Shown piece after piece: positions 1 to 9,670 of a DNA stretch of 64,000 nt. Where the stretch lies: positions 151,968 to 215,967 of the forward strand of contig NZ_FOND01000009.1 in the NCBI RefSeq assembly GCF_900112815.1, given 5' to 3'. Under the pieces are notes generated by a model. The model saw nothing but the letters and a program-made list of their open reading frames with translations, searched no databases and was not told the DNA's origin. The stretch comes from Blastococcus tunisiensis (lineage in GTDB: Bacteria > Actinomycetota > Actinomycetes > Mycobacteriales > Geodermatophilaceae). Position numbers and translations under genes: made by a program. The stretch's first letter is position 1, and the number at the start of each line of letters is the position of its first letter.

Positions 1-1239
1 CGCGTTCAGACTGATGTCGAACTTGTCGGCGATGAGGTCGTTCCCGCCGGCCACCATCAGCCAGAGGTAGAACGTCAGCGCCATCGCACCCAGCGACGTG
101 CGCACGGGGACGTCGCGGGGACGCTGCAACAGGTGGTGCGGTGCGGTGTCCCCGGTCATCTTGCGCTCGATCACCGGGTACAGGGCCAGCAGGGTGAACA
201 TCAGGCCGGCGATGACGACCGTCGGCCAGAAGAGCGCCGGGATGTTGTAGTCGCCGGGCAGCTCGATGTCCCACGGCGGGAAGATGCGCGTGGAGCCGTC
301 GAGGAACCCGATGTACCAGTCCGGCTGCGATCCGGCGGACACCTGCGCGGGGTTGTAGGGGCCCCACAGCCACACCGGGTTGATCTGCACGAGACCACCG
401 AGCGCGGCGCAGACGCCGAACACGATGAACACCAGGCCGGTGGCCTTCGCCGCGAAGGTCGGGAAGAGGCGGTTGCCCACCACGTTGTGCTCGGTCCGCC
501 CGGCACCCGGGAACTGGGTGTGCTTCTGCTTGACCAGGATGATCAGGTGCAGCGCGATGAGCGCGAGCAGGATCGCCGGGATGATCAGCACGTGGGCGAT
601 GTAGAAGCGCCCGATGATCTCCGTGCCGACGTAGTCACCGTTGAACACCGCGAAGTGCGCCCACGTGCCGATGACCGGGACGGACAGCAGGATCGCGCTG
701 ATGATCCGGAGCCCCGTGCCCGACAGCAGGTCGTCGGGGAGGGAGTAGCCGGTGACGCCCATGAGCAGGGCGAGGACCAGCATGACGACGCCGATCAGCC
801 AGTTCGTCTCCCGCGGCCGGCGGAAGGCGCCGGTGAAGAAGATGCGCAGCAGGTGGACCACGATCGACGCCACGAACAGCAGCGCCGCCCAGTGGTGCAG
901 CTGCCGCATGAAGAGGCCGCCGCGGACGTCGAAGGACAGCTGCAGGGTCGAGTCGTAGGCCGCCGACATCTCCACACCGCGCAGCGGGGCGTAGGAGCCT
1001 TCGTAGACGACCTCCTGCATGGAGGCGTCGAAGAAGAACGTCAGGTAGGTGCCCGACAGCAGCAGGATCAGGAAGGAGTAGAGCGCGATCTCCCCGAGCA
1101 GGAAGGACCAGTGGTCGGGGTAGACCTTGTTCAGGGTCCGGCGCAGCCACGGCGCGACGGTCAGCTGCTCGTCGACGGCGTGACCCGCCTTGCCGAGCCT
1201 CGTCGTGGGGGCACCCGGTGCAGTGGCGGTGCGGGCCAT
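1..1239 (-). CDS. qcrB: Cytochrome bc1 complex cytochrome b subunit (QcrB), 3' end outside window
   Basis: Transmembrane dihaem cytochrome b of the menaquinol:cytochrome c reductase, which in actinobacteria forms a supercomplex with the aa3 oxidase. The first 413 residues are visible; the family is usually about 540-560 residues, so the C-terminus lies beyond base 1. Several hydrophobic segments are seen, with haem-ligand-type histidines in the RQLHHW motif (His115/His116) and the later VVHLLRI and ALHLIIL segments. The ATG at 1239 shares one base with the qcrA stop (TGATG), so translation is probably coupled. It is last of a qcrC-qcrA-qcrB set read from the ctaE side, the standard actinobacterial order. 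Identification is secure. Confidence 0.97.
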   Translation of the reverse strand, partial: MARTATAPGAPTTRLGKAGHAVDEQLTVAPWLRRTLNKVYPDHWSFLLGEIALYSFLILLLSGTYLTFFFDASMQEVVYEGSYAPLRGVEMSAAYDSTLQLSFDVRGGLFMRQLHHWAALLFVASIVVHLLRIFFTGAFRRPRETNWLIGVVMLVLALLMGVTGYSLPDDLLSGTGLRIISAILLSVPVIGTWAHFAVFNGDYVGTEIIGRFYIAHVLIIPAILLALIALHLIILVKQKHTQFPGAGRTEHNVVGNRLFPTFAAKATGLVFIVFGVCAALGGLVQINPVWLWGPYNPAQVSAGSQPDWYIGFLDGSTRIFPPWDIELPGDYNIPALFWPTVVIAGLMFTLLALYPVIERKMTGDTAPHHLLQRPRDVPVRTSLGAMALTFYLWLMVAGGNDLIADKFDISLNA

Positions 1240-2351
1240 CAGATGCGCTCCCGGTTCCAGTACGTGGGTCCTACGGCCTCGATGTAGTCGCTGCGGGCGA
1301 CGAAGAACCCTTCGTCGTCGACACCGATGGGCAGCTGCGGGAGCGCACGCGTGGCCGGCCCGAACACCGGCTTGGCCCCCTGCGTCACGTCGAACTGCGA
1401 CTGGTGGCACGGGCAGAGGATCCGGCTCGTCTCCTGCTCGTACAGCGACACCGGGCAGCCGGCGTGGGTACAGATCTTCGAGTACGCGACGTAGTCGCCG
1501 AAGGAGAAGTCCGCCTGGCCCTCGCGCGGCTCGTTCTCCAGGACCTGCTCGGGACGCAGCCGGATGAGCATGGTCGCCGCGTCGGCCTCCCGGTTCCCGC
1601 CGGGGACGGCCGGGAAGACGGTCTCGAGCGAGCCGGGCTCCTGGTCGCCGGGGCGGATCGGGCTGCCGTCGTCCCGGAGCAGGCGGACGCCCTCGGCCCA
1701 GCTGGTGGTGCCGAGCGGGTTGCCCTTGTTCGGGTTCTTGATCAGGCCGCCGAGCGGCATGATCAGCATCAGGCCCACGCCGCCGCCCATGAGCGCGAGG
1801 GAGCGGGTGATCAGCTTGCGGCGGGCGAGCCCGCTGTTGTGCCAACCACCCACCAGCGTCGCGCCGGCGGTGACGCGGTCGAAGTGCGAGCCGTCGTGCT
1901 TGTCCTGCACCGCGGTCTCGTGCGGCAGCAGCTTCTTCGTGAAGAGCACCAGGCCGAGACCGACGCACAGCAGCGACAGGCCCATGAACAGACCCAGGAG
2001 CGGCGTGAAGAGGGCGCTCCAGCCGCCTTCGGTGATGTCCCACTGCCAGTCGGGGAGGAACCAGCCCGAGCCGACGTAGACCACGACGAAGAGGAAGGCG
2101 AAGAGCCCGGCCAGCGCGAAGACCGTGCCCACCTGGCGGACGGCGCGCCGCTCCAGGTTCGACCCCGGCTCCGGGCCCGGGTCGACGTGCATGATCTCCA
2201 CGCCGTCGTAGCGCGCACCGAGGCGGTCGAGGTCCTGGCGGCTCATGGCCGCCAGCTGCTCGGGGGTGTAGTCGTCGTCCGGCCCGCCGTACAGCGTGTC
2301 GGGGACGTCGGCGCCACCGGTGGAACCGGGGCGGGTGTCGCGGGTCGTCAC
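1239..2351 (-). CDS. qcrA: Cytochrome bc1 complex Rieske iron-sulfur subunit (QcrA)
   Basis: Carries the Rieske 2Fe-2S cluster that accepts electrons from menaquinol and passes them to cytochrome c1. At 370 residues it is the long actinobacterial form, with a cytoplasmic N-terminal region and about three membrane helices between residues 80 and 215 before the cluster domain. Box I is CTHAGC (Cys294, His296, Cys299) and box II is CPCH (Cys313, Cys315, His316). By family rule the ligands are Cys294, His296, Cys313 and His316, and Cys299-Cys315 form the disulfide. The start is a GTG in a 4-nt GTGA overlap with the qcrC stop. Membrane-bound, operon with qcrC and qcrB. Confidence 0.97.
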   Translation of the reverse strand: MTTRDTRPGSTGGADVPDTLYGGPDDDYTPEQLAAMSRQDLDRLGARYDGVEIMHVDPGPEPGSNLERRAVRQVGTVFALAGLFAFLFVVVYVGSGWFLPDWQWDITEGGWSALFTPLLGLFMGLSLLCVGLGLVLFTKKLLPHETAVQDKHDGSHFDRVTAGATLVGGWHNSGLARRKLITRSLALMGGGVGLMLIMPLGGLIKNPNKGNPLGTTSWAEGVRLLRDDGSPIRPGDQEPGSLETVFPAVPGGNREADAATMLIRLRPEQVLENEPREGQADFSFGDYVAYSKICTHAGCPVSLYEQETSRILCPCHQSQFDVTQGAKPVFGPATRALPQLPIGVDDEGFFVARSDYIEAVGPTYWNRERI

Positions 2352-3199
2352 GCCTTGCTCCCCATCCAGAAGATCCCGAACATCAGGATGCCCACGCCGA
2401 CGACCCAGATGACCAGGCCCTCGGCGACCGGGCCCGCGCGGCCGATCCCGGCACCGCCCGGGTCGGCCTGGGCACCGATCGTCTGGACGTAGTTGACGAT
2501 CGCCCGCTTCTCCTCGGGGGTCAGCTGGTTGTCACCGAAGACGGGCATGTTCTCCGGCCCGGTCAGCATCGCGGTGTAGATCTCCAGGTCGTTGGAGTCC
2601 TGGAGGCTCGGCGCCGCCTTGCCGGAGGACAGCGCACCCCCCTGGCCCACGAAGTTGTGGCAGGACGCGCAGTTGAGCCGGAAGAGTTCCCCGCCCTCGG
2701 CGAGGTCGCCGTCGCGCAGGTCCCCCGACGGGAGGGTGGGCCCGCCGCCGTTGGACTGGACGTAGGCCATCAGCTGGTCGATCTCCTCGTCGGAGAAGAC
2801 GGCCGGCTTGTGGGGCGCGTCGGCCTCCTGGCGGACCAGCGGCATGCGGCCGGTGTGCACCTGGAAGTACACCGAGGCCTCGCCGACGCCGATGAGCGAC
2901 GGCCCGCGGTTGGGCACGCCCTCGAGGTTCTCGCCGTGGCAGGTGATGCAGCTGCGCTGGTAGAGCTCCCGGCCGGCCGCCTCGGCGGCGGACTCCGTGC
3001 TGTCGTCGGCGGCCTGGGCCGGCGCGAAGACGGAGTACATCGCACCGGTGAGCACCAGGGCGGTCAGCAGGCCGGCGACGTTGGCCAGCCGGCGACGGTG
3101 CTTGGAGCGCCGCCGGGCGCGGGCCCGCCGGGCCGGGTTGCCGTCGACTGGCCCGGCGCCGTCGTGCACGGCCTCGGACTGCGGGTTCTGAGAGGACAC
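2348..3199 (-). CDS. qcrC: Cytochrome bc1 complex dihaem cytochrome c subunit (QcrC)
   Basis: Dihaem c-type cytochrome (cytochrome cc) that shuttles electrons from the Rieske protein directly to the oxidase, replacing soluble cytochrome c in actinobacteria. Two haem-binding sites are visible: CITCH (Cys84, Cys87, His88) and CASCH (Cys177, Cys180, His181). There is an N-terminal signal/anchor helix near residues 40-62 after an Arg-rich stretch, and a C-terminal anchor helix in the last 30 residues. The 283-residue length fits the family. The start is GTG, with AGGAAG a few bases upstream as ribosome site. It lies 7 bases downstream of ctaE. Confidence 0.97.
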   Translation of the reverse strand: MSSQNPQSEAVHDGAGPVDGNPARRARARRRSKHRRRLANVAGLLTALVLTGAMYSVFAPAQAADDSTESAAEAAGRELYQRSCITCHGENLEGVPNRGPSLIGVGEASVYFQVHTGRMPLVRQEADAPHKPAVFSDEEIDQLMAYVQSNGGGPTLPSGDLRDGDLAEGGELFRLNCASCHNFVGQGGALSSGKAAPSLQDSNDLEIYTAMLTGPENMPVFGDNQLTPEEKRAIVNYVQTIGAQADPGGAGIGRAGPVAEGLVIWVVGVGILMFGIFWMGSKA

Positions 3200-3206
3200 C
3201 GGCTTC

Positions 3207-3830
3207 CTAACGGATGAAGTAGATCGTGGCGAACAGCCCGATCCAGACGACGTCGACGAAGTGCCAGTAGTACGAGACCACGATGGCCGAGGTCGCCTGG
3301 GCGGGGGTGAAGCGGCCCATGGTGGAGCGGATGAGCACGAAGATGAACGCGACCAGTCCGCCGATCACGTGGAGCCCGTGGAAGCCGGTGGTCAGGTAGA
3401 AGACCGAGCCGTACGTGGACGAGGAGATCGTCGTGCCCTCGTGGACGAGCTCGTAGTACTCGTACGCCTGGCCCAGGACGAAGATCAGGCCCAGCGCGAA
3501 GGTGATCGTGAACCACCTGCGCAAGCCGTAGACATTGCCTTCTTCCGCGGCGAACACCCCGAACTGGCAGGTGACCGACGAGCTGACCAGGATCAGCGTG
3601 ATCACGAGCGCGTACGGGACGTTCAGCTCGGTCGGTTCCGGTGGCCACCCCTCGGTGGACCGGGCTCGCGCGGTGAAGTACATGGCGAACAGGCCGGCGA
3701 AGAACATCAGCTCGCTGGAGAGCCAGATGATCGTGCCGACGCTGACCATGTTCGGTCGGGTCAGGGAGTGCACCCGCGATGGGTCGAAGGTGCTGCTCGC
3801 GACGGGGGCCGTTGTCACGAGGCTCATCAT
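3207..3830 (-). CDS. ctaE: Cytochrome c oxidase subunit III (CtaE)
   Basis: Subunit III of the aa3-type terminal oxidase, an integral membrane protein that stabilises the core. The 207-residue length and five to six hydrophobic helices match the actinobacterial form; recognisable segments include [11 protein letters not shown] near the N-terminus, [12 protein letters not shown] and [12 protein letters not shown] near the C-terminus. The gene opens with two in-frame ATGs (3830 and 3827) and either may be used. It is the first gene of the ctaE-qcrCAB set, as in other actinobacteria. Upstream (3831-3950) is the divergent promoter region shared with the receiver-like gene. Confidence 0.97.
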   Translation of the reverse strand: MMSLVTTAPVASSTFDPSRVHSLTRPNMVSVGTIIWLSSELMFFAGLFAMYFTARARSTEGWPPEPTELNVPYALVITLILVSSSVTCQFGVFAAEEGNVYGLRRWFTITFALGLIFVLGQAYEYYELVHEGTTISSSTYGSVFYLTTGFHGLHVIGGLVAFIFVLIRSTMGRFTPAQATSAIVVSYYWHFVDVVWIGLFATIYFIR

Positions 3831-3951
3831 GGCATCGCCGGGGGGTCGTCACGACCGCGGGTGCGGTGGGCGTGGCGCCGAAGTGATCAGGTCTTTACCG
3901 TTTCCCCGGCCTGCCCGGGAAATGCCCTGGTCTGCCGCTAGGCTCGGCGGG

Positions 3952-4392
3952 GTGAGCTCCGCCACCGACGTCACCGACACCACCTCGATGCCGGCCACCG
4001 TGGTCGTCTACAGCCACCGGCCCGAGGTCCGCGCCGCCGTCCGGACGGCGGTGGGCCGTCGTCCCGCGGCCGACGTCGGCCCCGTGACCTGGCTCGAGTG
4101 CGAGACCGGCGACGACGTCGTCGCCACCGTGGACGCCGGTGGCGTGGACCTCTGCATCCTCGACGGCGAGGCGCAGCCGACGGGCGGTCTGGCGGTGAGC
4201 CGACAGCTGGACCAGGAGGTCGTGGACCGGCCCGCGGTGTGCGTGCTCATCGCCCGGCAGCCGGACCGCTGGCTGGCGCACTGGTCCCGCGCGGAGGGGA
4301 CGCTCCCGCTGCCGATCGACCCGCTGACCGCCCCCGGCGTGGTCGCGGACCTGCTGCGTGCCCGTGCGCAGCGCCCCGCCGTCCGCCGGTGA
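3952..4392 (+). CDS. Degenerate receiver-like protein (unknown function)
   Basis: A 146-residue protein that looks like a single receiver (REC) domain without an output domain. Seen: a hydrophobic first strand ([12 protein letters not shown]), an Asp in [12 protein letters not shown] at the place of the phospho-acceptor, and a LPLPIDP segment where receivers have Lys-Pro. The acidic pair normally following strand 1 is replaced by Ser-His, and the conserved Lys by Ile, so normal Mg-dependent phosphorylation is doubtful. The GTG start is set by a TAGGCT -10 hexamer at 3939-3944 with 7 nt between, i.e. probably a leaderless mRNA. It lies between ctaE (divergent) and trpD (7 nt downstream), a conserved actinobacterial position. 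A role in sensing or protein binding is only a guess. Confidence 0.75.
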   Translation: MSSATDVTDTTSMPATVVVYSHRPEVRAAVRTAVGRRPAADVGPVTWLECETGDDVVATVDAGGVDLCILDGEAQPTGGLAVSRQLDQEVVDRPAVCVLIARQPDRWLAHWSRAEGTLPLPIDPLTAPGVVADLLRARAQRPAVRR

Positions 4393-4399
4393 GCCGCCC

Positions 4400-5455
4400 G
4401 TGAGCGCCCCCTCGGTAGACGCACCGACCTGGCCGCAGCTGTACAGCCGTCTGCTCGCCGGGAAGGACCTGTCCTCGGCCGACACCGCCTGGGCCATGCG
4501 CGAGGTGATGACGGGGGAGGCCACGCCCGTCCAGGTCGCGGCCTTCGCCGTCGCGCTCCGGGCCAAGGGGGAGTCGGCGGCAGAGGTGGCGGGCCTCGCC
4601 TCGGAGATGATCGCCCAGGCGACGCCGGTGCAGCTCTCCCGTGACTGCGTCGACATCGTGGGCACCGGAGGCGACGGCGCGCACACCGTGAACATCTCGA
4701 CGATGGCCGCGGTCGTCGCGGCGGCCGCCGGCGCGCCGGTCGCCAAGCACGGTGGCCGCGCGGCGTCGTCGTCCTCGGGTTCCGCCGACGTGCTCGAGGC
4801 CCTCGGGGTGGTCATCGACCTGCCCGCGGAGGGCGTGGCCCGGTGCGTCGACGAGGCCGGCATCGGTTTCTTCTTCGCCCCGGTGTTCCACCCCGGCATG
4901 CGGCACGCCGGCCCGGCCCGGCGGGAGATGGGCATCGCCACCGTCTTCAACTTCCTCGGTCCGCTGACGAACCCCGCCCGGCCGGTGGCCGCCGCGATCG
5001 GCTGCGCGGACGCCCGGATGGCCCCGGTGATGGCCGACGTGCTCGCCGCCCGCGGGGGGCGAGCGCTGGTGTTCCGCGGCGACGACGGTCTGGACGAGCT
5101 GACCACGGCGACCACCTCGTCGGTCTGGGTGGTGCGCGACGGGGACGTCGAGCCCGACCGGCTGGACCCGGCGGCCCTGGGCATCCCGGCGTCCGGCCCG
5201 GATGCGCTGCGGGGTGGTTCGGCGGAGTTCAACGCGGATGTCTTCCGTCGCGTGCTCGACGGCGAGCGGGGGCCGGTCCGCGACGCGGTCGTGCTGAACG
5301 CCGCCGCCGCCCTGGCGGCCTTCGACGAGCGGTCCGCCCGGCTGCACGACGCGGTCGGGGCGGGCATGGAGCGGGCCGCCGCGGCCATCGACGACGGCCG
5401 TGCGACGACGCTCCTCGACCGCTGGGTGACCGTCAGCCAGTCCTCCCGCGCCTAG
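4400..5455 (+). CDS. trpD: Anthranilate phosphoribosyltransferase (TrpD)
   Basis: Transfers phosphoribosyl from PRPP to anthranilate, the second step of tryptophan synthesis from chorismate. The glycine-rich PRPP site [14 protein letters not shown] begins near residue 88 and is followed by [11 protein letters not shown] and [10 protein letters not shown], all hallmarks of the family. Length 351 residues is typical. The GTG at 4400 is chosen because it follows the previous stop by 7 nt and gives a normal N-terminus; upstream in-frame codons lie inside the receiver-like gene. As in other actinobacteria the gene stands away from the other trp genes, next to ctaE. A hairpin repeat directly follows the stop codon. 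Confidence 0.96.
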   Translation: MSAPSVDAPTWPQLYSRLLAGKDLSSADTAWAMREVMTGEATPVQVAAFAVALRAKGESAAEVAGLASEMIAQATPVQLSRDCVDIVGTGGDGAHTVNISTMAAVVAAAAGAPVAKHGGRAASSSSGSADVLEALGVVIDLPAEGVARCVDEAGIGFFFAPVFHPGMRHAGPARREMGIATVFNFLGPLTNPARPVAAAIGCADARMAPVMADVLAARGGRALVFRGDDGLDELTTATTSSVWVVRDGDVEPDRLDPAALGIPASGPDALRGGSAEFNADVFRRVLDGERGPVRDAVVLNAAAALAAFDERSARLHDAVGAGMERAAAAIDDGRATTLLDRWVTVSQSSRA

Positions 5456-5510
5456 GCCCCGTCCAGAGGCTCGTCCCGAGCGTGCGAGGGATGAGGGGGA
5501 CGGGGTCCTT
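5455..5510. repeat. 56-bp hairpin repeat, copy 1 (terminator-like)
   Basis: Outer arms GGCCCCGTCC (5455-5464) and GGACGGGGTCC (5498-5508) form a GC-rich stem, with a smaller inner hairpin GCTCG/CGAGC. The reverse complement matches the copy at 18955-19010 in 52 of 56 positions by eye. It lies between the convergent ends of trpD and the Lrp-type gene, so it may serve as a bidirectional terminator, although only two T residues follow it on the plus strand. Confidence 0.8.
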
Positions 5511-5512
5511 GT

Positions 5513-5800
5513 TCAGTCGGCGGAGTCGAAGCCGATCGAGAAGGCGGCGTCGAGGTCGTGTCGCGAGTAGGCCCGGAAGGCGATGTGCGTCTCGGTCTCG
5601 AGCACGCCGGGCACCTTGTTGATCCGCCCGGCGATCACCTCGGCGATGTGCTCGAACTCGCGGACCCGGACGATGGCGATCAGGTCGACCTCGCCGGCGG
5701 TCGAGTAGACCTCGCTGACCCCTTCGAGGTCGGCGATGGCGGCCGCGACCTCGGGGATCGCGTCGGTGGCGGCGTCGATCATCACGATGGCGGTGATCAC
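5513..5800 (-). CDS. Stand-alone Lrp/AsnC ligand-binding (RAM) domain protein
   Basis: A 95-residue protein made only of the Lrp/AsnC effector-binding domain: the alternating pattern TAIVMIDAATDAIPEV, GVSEVYSTAGEVDLIAIVRV and TETHIAFRAYSRHD is typical. It lacks the helix-turn-helix half, so it cannot bind DNA alone; such proteins form ring-like oligomers and bind amino acids or act as adaptors. The GTG start overlaps the stop of the upstream exonuclease gene (GTGA), and a TAGGCT -10 lies 7 nt before it inside that gene, so both translational coupling and a private leaderless transcript are possible. It sits next to trpD in many actinobacteria; a link to amino-acid sensing is inference. Confidence 0.88.
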   Translation of the reverse strand: MITAIVMIDAATDAIPEVAAAIADLEGVSEVYSTAGEVDLIAIVRVREFEHIAEVIAGRINKVPGVLETETHIAFRAYSRHDLDAAFSIGFDSAD

Positions 5801-7659
5801 GCCGGGGAGCCTAGCCCTGAGCGGACCCGGCCGCCCGCACCTGCGGTGACGCGCTCCGGGCGGGCGCGGGTGCCGAGCGACCGGTCGTCGGCGAACGGGT
5901 CCCGTCGGGTGTGTCCCGTCTCCACCCGCGCGAGGAAGGAGCTGAACCCGCCGGTTCCCGGTGCCGCACAGGCCAGGGTGCCGGTGAGCTCCACCAGACG
6001 GGTGCCCGGCTTCTCCATCCAGCGCAGGATCAGCTCCGTCTCGTCGACGGTGGCCGCCAGCTCGCCCTCGGGACCCGCGAGCGTCTCGGCGGTGGCCAGC
6101 AGCCCCGGCAGCGTGGCGCGCACCGAGGTGCCCCGCGGTGCCCCGCCCGCGGCGACCAGGCGGCCGCGGCGGACGACGGACAGCTGCCAGCCGCCCGAGC
6201 CGTCGGCCCGGGCCAGCACCAGCTCCGGGACGGCTGCGAGGGATTCCAGTCGCTGCCGGCGGCGCACGGCCCGGACGAGGACGGCCACCCGGTCCCGGAG
6301 GAGCGCGGCGTCCTCGTAGCGCTCCTCGGCGGCCAGCCGGTCGACCCGCGCGAGCAGTGGCGCGACGAGATCGCGCGGGTCGTGGTGGACGGCCGCCCGG
6401 AACACCGCCGCGATGGGCGCGTAGGCCTCCACCGACTGGGCGCCGGTGCACGGGCCGCCGCAGCGGCCCATGTCGAACAGGGCGCAGGCCGCGCTGGGGA
6501 TCCGCGGCGAGATCCGCGTCGTGCACTGCCGCAGCGGCAGCGCCTCGTGCACCGCGGCGACGGCGGCGTCGGCGGCCCGCCGGTCGGGGAAGGGACCGAG
6601 GAAGGCCCCGGCGCCGGGTCGCACCCGGCGGACCACCGACAGCCGGGGGAACGGCTCCTCGGTCAGCCGGATCCACAGGGCGCGCTCGGGGAACCGGGAC
6701 CGGCGGTTGTAGCGGGGCTTGAGCTCGGCGATCAGCCGCAGCTCCCGGACGGCCGCCTCGAGGTCGTGCGCGCAGGGGATCGCGTCCACCCGCTGGGACA
6801 GCGCCACCATCTCGGTGATCCGGCTGCGCTGCTCGCCGGAGGAGAAGTAGCTGCGCACCCGGCTGCGGAGGTCGTTCGAGGTCCCGACGTAGAGGGGCTC
6901 GTCGCGCGGACCGCGGAAGAGGTAGACGCCCGGTCCCCGCGGCACGCCGTCAGCCAGGTGCCGCTTGCGCAGCCGTTCCGGGTCGACCTGGCGGGTGAGC
7001 CCGGTCAGCTCCTCCAGCGAGGTGATCCCGAGCGGCCCCAGCCGTTCGAAGAGGCCGTGCAGCACGTCGACCGTGGCGCGGGCGTCGTCCAGCGCACGGT
7101 GGGTGGGGGAGGTGGTGGCGGAGAAGTAGGGCGCCAGCGTGGCCAGCTTGCAGTTGGGTACCTCGTCGCGGGACAGCAGCCGGCGGGCCAGCACCGCGGT
7201 GTCCACCGACGCGGTGGCCGGCCACGGGATGCCGGTCTCCGCGCAGGCTGCCTTGAGGAAGCCGAGGTCGAACGGCGCGTTGTGGGCGACCAGGACGGCG
7301 CCGCGGGCGAACTCCAGGAAGGCGGGGAGCACCGTCCCGATGCGCGGTGCGGCGGCGACCATCGTCGAGGTGATCCCGGTCAGGACGCTGATGTAGGGCG
7401 GGATCTCCCGCCCCGGGTCGACCAGCGTCTGGAACTCGCCGAGCACGACCCCGCCGCGGACCTTCACCGCGCCGATCTCGGTGATCGCGCTGTCCTTCGG
7501 GGACCCGCCCGTGGTCTCGAGGTCCACCACGACGAACGTGACGTCGGCCAGGGGCGTGCCGAGCTCCTCGATCGTGACCTGCTCGTACCGCAGGCGATCC
7601 GGCCGCGGGGCCTCTTGCCGCCGGGGGACGTCACGGGGGAGCGCGGGGGAGGTGGGCAC
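5797..7659 (-). CDS. DEDD exonuclease (DnaQ-like) fused to GIY-YIG/UvrC-like region
   Basis: A 620-residue fusion like mycobacterial Rv2191. The N-terminal ~210 residues are a DnaQ epsilon-type 3'-5' exonuclease: VVDLETTGG (Asp46, Glu48), then AHNAPFDLGFL and HRALDDARAT supply the remaining DEDD residues. From about residue 240 a GIY-YIG nuclease fold follows (GPGVYLFRG, PLYVGTSNDLRSRV) and then a UvrC-like middle with CALFDMGRCGGPC and a UvrB/C-type helix region (ERYEDAALLRDRV). A repair or proofreading role is likely but the substrate is unknown. The GTG at 7659 is chosen because TACCGT (7671-7666) lies 6 nt upstream, the leaderless pattern; the open frame extends further without a convincing start. 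Confidence 0.9.
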   Translation of the reverse strand: MPTSPALPRDVPRRQEAPRPDRLRYEQVTIEELGTPLADVTFVVVDLETTGGSPKDSAITEIGAVKVRGGVVLGEFQTLVDPGREIPPYISVLTGITSTMVAAAPRIGTVLPAFLEFARGAVLVAHNAPFDLGFLKAACAETGIPWPATASVDTAVLARRLLSRDEVPNCKLATLAPYFSATTSPTHRALDDARATVDVLHGLFERLGPLGITSLEELTGLTRQVDPERLRKRHLADGVPRGPGVYLFRGPRDEPLYVGTSNDLRSRVRSYFSSGEQRSRITEMVALSQRVDAIPCAHDLEAAVRELRLIAELKPRYNRRSRFPERALWIRLTEEPFPRLSVVRRVRPGAGAFLGPFPDRRAADAAVAAVHEALPLRQCTTRISPRIPSAACALFDMGRCGGPCTGAQSVEAYAPIAAVFRAAVHHDPRDLVAPLLARVDRLAAEERYEDAALLRDRVAVLVRAVRRRQRLESLAAVPELVLARADGSGGWQLSVVRRGRLVAAGGAPRGTSVRATLPGLLATAETLAGPEGELAATVDETELILRWMEKPGTRLVELTGTLACAAPGTGGFSSFLARVETGHTRRDPFADDRSLGTRARPERVTAGAGGRVRSGLGSPA

Positions 7660-7846
7660 GACCGGACGGTAGGTCGGGGGAATGACACTCCTGTGATGCC
7701 GCGCCGCGGCCGGGGGCTGCCGTGGTGTCGCCCGCACGAGGGTCACCTGCACGTTTGCGCTGGCGGACGGCGGACGGGCAGGACACCATTCCCCCGGTGG
7801 GCCGCCCCCGAGGACGCGCGCGGCCCGGACACGCAGAGGTGGTCTG

Positions 7847-9589
7847 ATGCTCCCGCGCTCCCGGTGGCGCACTGCCGGGACGGCGGTCCGGACGGCCGTC
7901 GCGCTGCTGGCCGCCGCCGCGCTGTCGGCCGGCGCCGTGCAGCCGGCCGCCGCGGACCCCAGCGACCAGCCGGGCGGCACCACCGCGGTGCTGGACAGCC
8001 GGGCGCTCGACCGGCTCCAGCAGCGGGCGGCCGAGGTGCAGGCCGGGCTCCAGCAGCAGCAGGCCGAGGTGGCCGCGGCGCGGGAGGAGCTGGTGCAGGC
8101 GCAGGCGGTGGTCGCCGCCGCCGAGGCCGTCGTCTCCGATGCTGCGGGGGAGCTGGCCGTCCACCAGCGGGAGGTCGCCGGCTACGCGGCGGCGATCTAC
8201 CGGGACGGCGGGGCGGTGACCCCCCTGACGCTGCTGCTCTCCGGCGGGGATCCGGGGGACGTGGTGTCGGCGCTCGGCTTCCTGGAGGTCGTGGACGCCC
8301 ATGCGGCGCGCGTGATCGGTGCCGCAGAGGAGCTCCGGCAGGCGGCCCTGGGGGAGCAGCGGCGGGCCGCCGCCGCGCTGGCGGAGGCGCGGGCGCGGGC
8401 CGACGCGGTCGCCGCGACGGTGGCCGGGCTGGAGGCCGCGGCGGCCGCCGTGACCGGCGAGCTGGACGAGGCCCTCGCGGTGGTCGACGGCCAGCTGGCC
8501 CGGCTCCAGCGCGAGCAGCTCGACGTCAACGACCGGACCGCGGCCAACTGGGGCGCCTACCTCCAGCAGCTGGGCGCCGCCGGCATCACGCCCCCACCGG
8601 CAGCGGCCCTCCTCGATCCCGCGGCCGGCCTGCCGGCGGGACTGGTGCCGGTGGGGGCGGGGGACGGCACGGCCCAGCGCGGGGCGGCGCAGCTGCCGCG
8701 GCAGCCGACGTCCCTGCTCGTGCTCCCGGCCGAGACCCTGGCCGCCGTGACCGCGGCGATGGATGCCCTGGGGCGCCCCTACGCCCCGGGTACCGCCGGA
8801 CCGGACTCCTGGGACTGCGGAGCGCTCGTCCGGTCGGCGTACGGGGCGGCGGGCGTGCCGCTGCCCGGCGGCCAGGCAGACCTGTTCGCCGTCACGCCGC
8901 CCGTGGCGCCGGCCGACGTGCTCCCCGGTGACCTGGTCTTCCTGGGCACGGCCGAGTCGGGGCTCGGCCACGTCGGGATCGCGTTGGACCCGACGACCAT
9001 GCTGGCCGCGGACGCACGGGCCGGAGCGGTGGTCGTGCGCACCCTGCCCGGCGACCAGGTGCTCGGCATCGGACGCCCCAGCCTGGGGCAGCGGGCCCCG
9101 GTGGCCGCCCCCGGCCCGGCCGGCGGGGCGCTGCGGGTGGAGTGCGGGAACACCGTCTACCCCGCGAGCTACGACGGCGCGCGTTCGTGGGGCGGCTATC
9201 CCAACGGCCTGATCCCGCCCAGCGCCATGTGCCCGATCGGGGTGGGCGCCCACACGCTGCGCTGCGACGCCGCCGCGGCCTACCGGGCCATGTCGGCGGC
9301 CTACGCCGGAGCCTTCGGCGGGCCGATCTGCCTCACCGACTCCTACCGCAGCTACGCCGGCCAGGTCCGCCTCTACGGCCAGAAGCCGGCCCTCGCCGCG
9401 GTTCCGGGCACCAGCAACCACGGCTGGGGGCTCGCGGTGGACCTCTGCGGCGGGATCGAGCGGTTCGCTACGCCGCAGTACGCCTGGATGACGGCCAACG
9501 CCGGCCGCTTCGGCTTCCTGCATCCCGACTGGGCCGAACCCGGCAACGGCCGCGAGGAGCCCTGGCACTGGGAGTTCGCCGGCACCTGA
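7847..9589 (+). CDS. Secreted NlpC/P60 - VanY two-domain peptidoglycan hydrolase
   Basis: 580 residues. A signal peptide covers about residues 1-37 (Ala-rich, ending PAAA). Residues about 45-240 are Ala/Glu/Gln-rich coiled coil, as in RipA-type proteins. An NlpC/P60 papain-like domain follows (about 300-405) with catalytic Cys324 in SWDCGALV and His375 in GHVGIAL. The last ~150 residues are a VanY-type D,D-carboxypeptidase: DSYRSYAGQ, SNHGWGLAVDL (His525, Asp532) and EPWHWEF (His574) supply the zinc and catalytic residues. Having endopeptidase and carboxypeptidase in one secreted chain is uncommon. AGAGGTGG lies before the ATG. It shares a 187-bp divergent region with the exonuclease gene. 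Confidence 0.88.
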   Translation: MLPRSRWRTAGTAVRTAVALLAAAALSAGAVQPAAADPSDQPGGTTAVLDSRALDRLQQRAAEVQAGLQQQQAEVAAAREELVQAQAVVAAAEAVVSDAAGELAVHQREVAGYAAAIYRDGGAVTPLTLLLSGGDPGDVVSALGFLEVVDAHAARVIGAAEELRQAALGEQRRAAAALAEARARADAVAATVAGLEAAAAAVTGELDEALAVVDGQLARLQREQLDVNDRTAANWGAYLQQLGAAGITPPPAAALLDPAAGLPAGLVPVGAGDGTAQRGAAQLPRQPTSLLVLPAETLAAVTAAMDALGRPYAPGTAGPDSWDCGALVRSAYGAAGVPLPGGQADLFAVTPPVAPADVLPGDLVFLGTAESGLGHVGIALDPTTMLAADARAGAVVVRTLPGDQVLGIGRPSLGQRAPVAAPGPAGGALRVECGNTVYPASYDGARSWGGYPNGLIPPSAMCPIGVGAHTLRCDAAAAYRAMSAAYAGAFGGPICLTDSYRSYAGQVRLYGQKPALAAVPGTSNHGWGLAVDLCGGIERFATPQYAWMTANAGRFGFLHPDWAEPGNGREEPWHWEFAGT

Positions 9590-9670
9590 GCCGGGGTGCT
9601 CCGCGGGGACCCGGGGGAAATTGTCGGTGCCCGCTCCTACCGTGCGGACGACTCACGGAGGAGAGAGACC

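Noticed and set aside
133..1287. 384-codon plus-strand frame over qcrB
   Set aside because: Antisense shadow of qcrB: low-complexity Arg/Gly/Asp protein with no family, while the minus frame is plainly cytochrome b.
5911..8931. 1006-codon plus-strand frame
   Set aside because: Crosses two oppositely oriented real genes (exonuclease fusion and NlpC/VanY) and has repetitive GC-driven composition.
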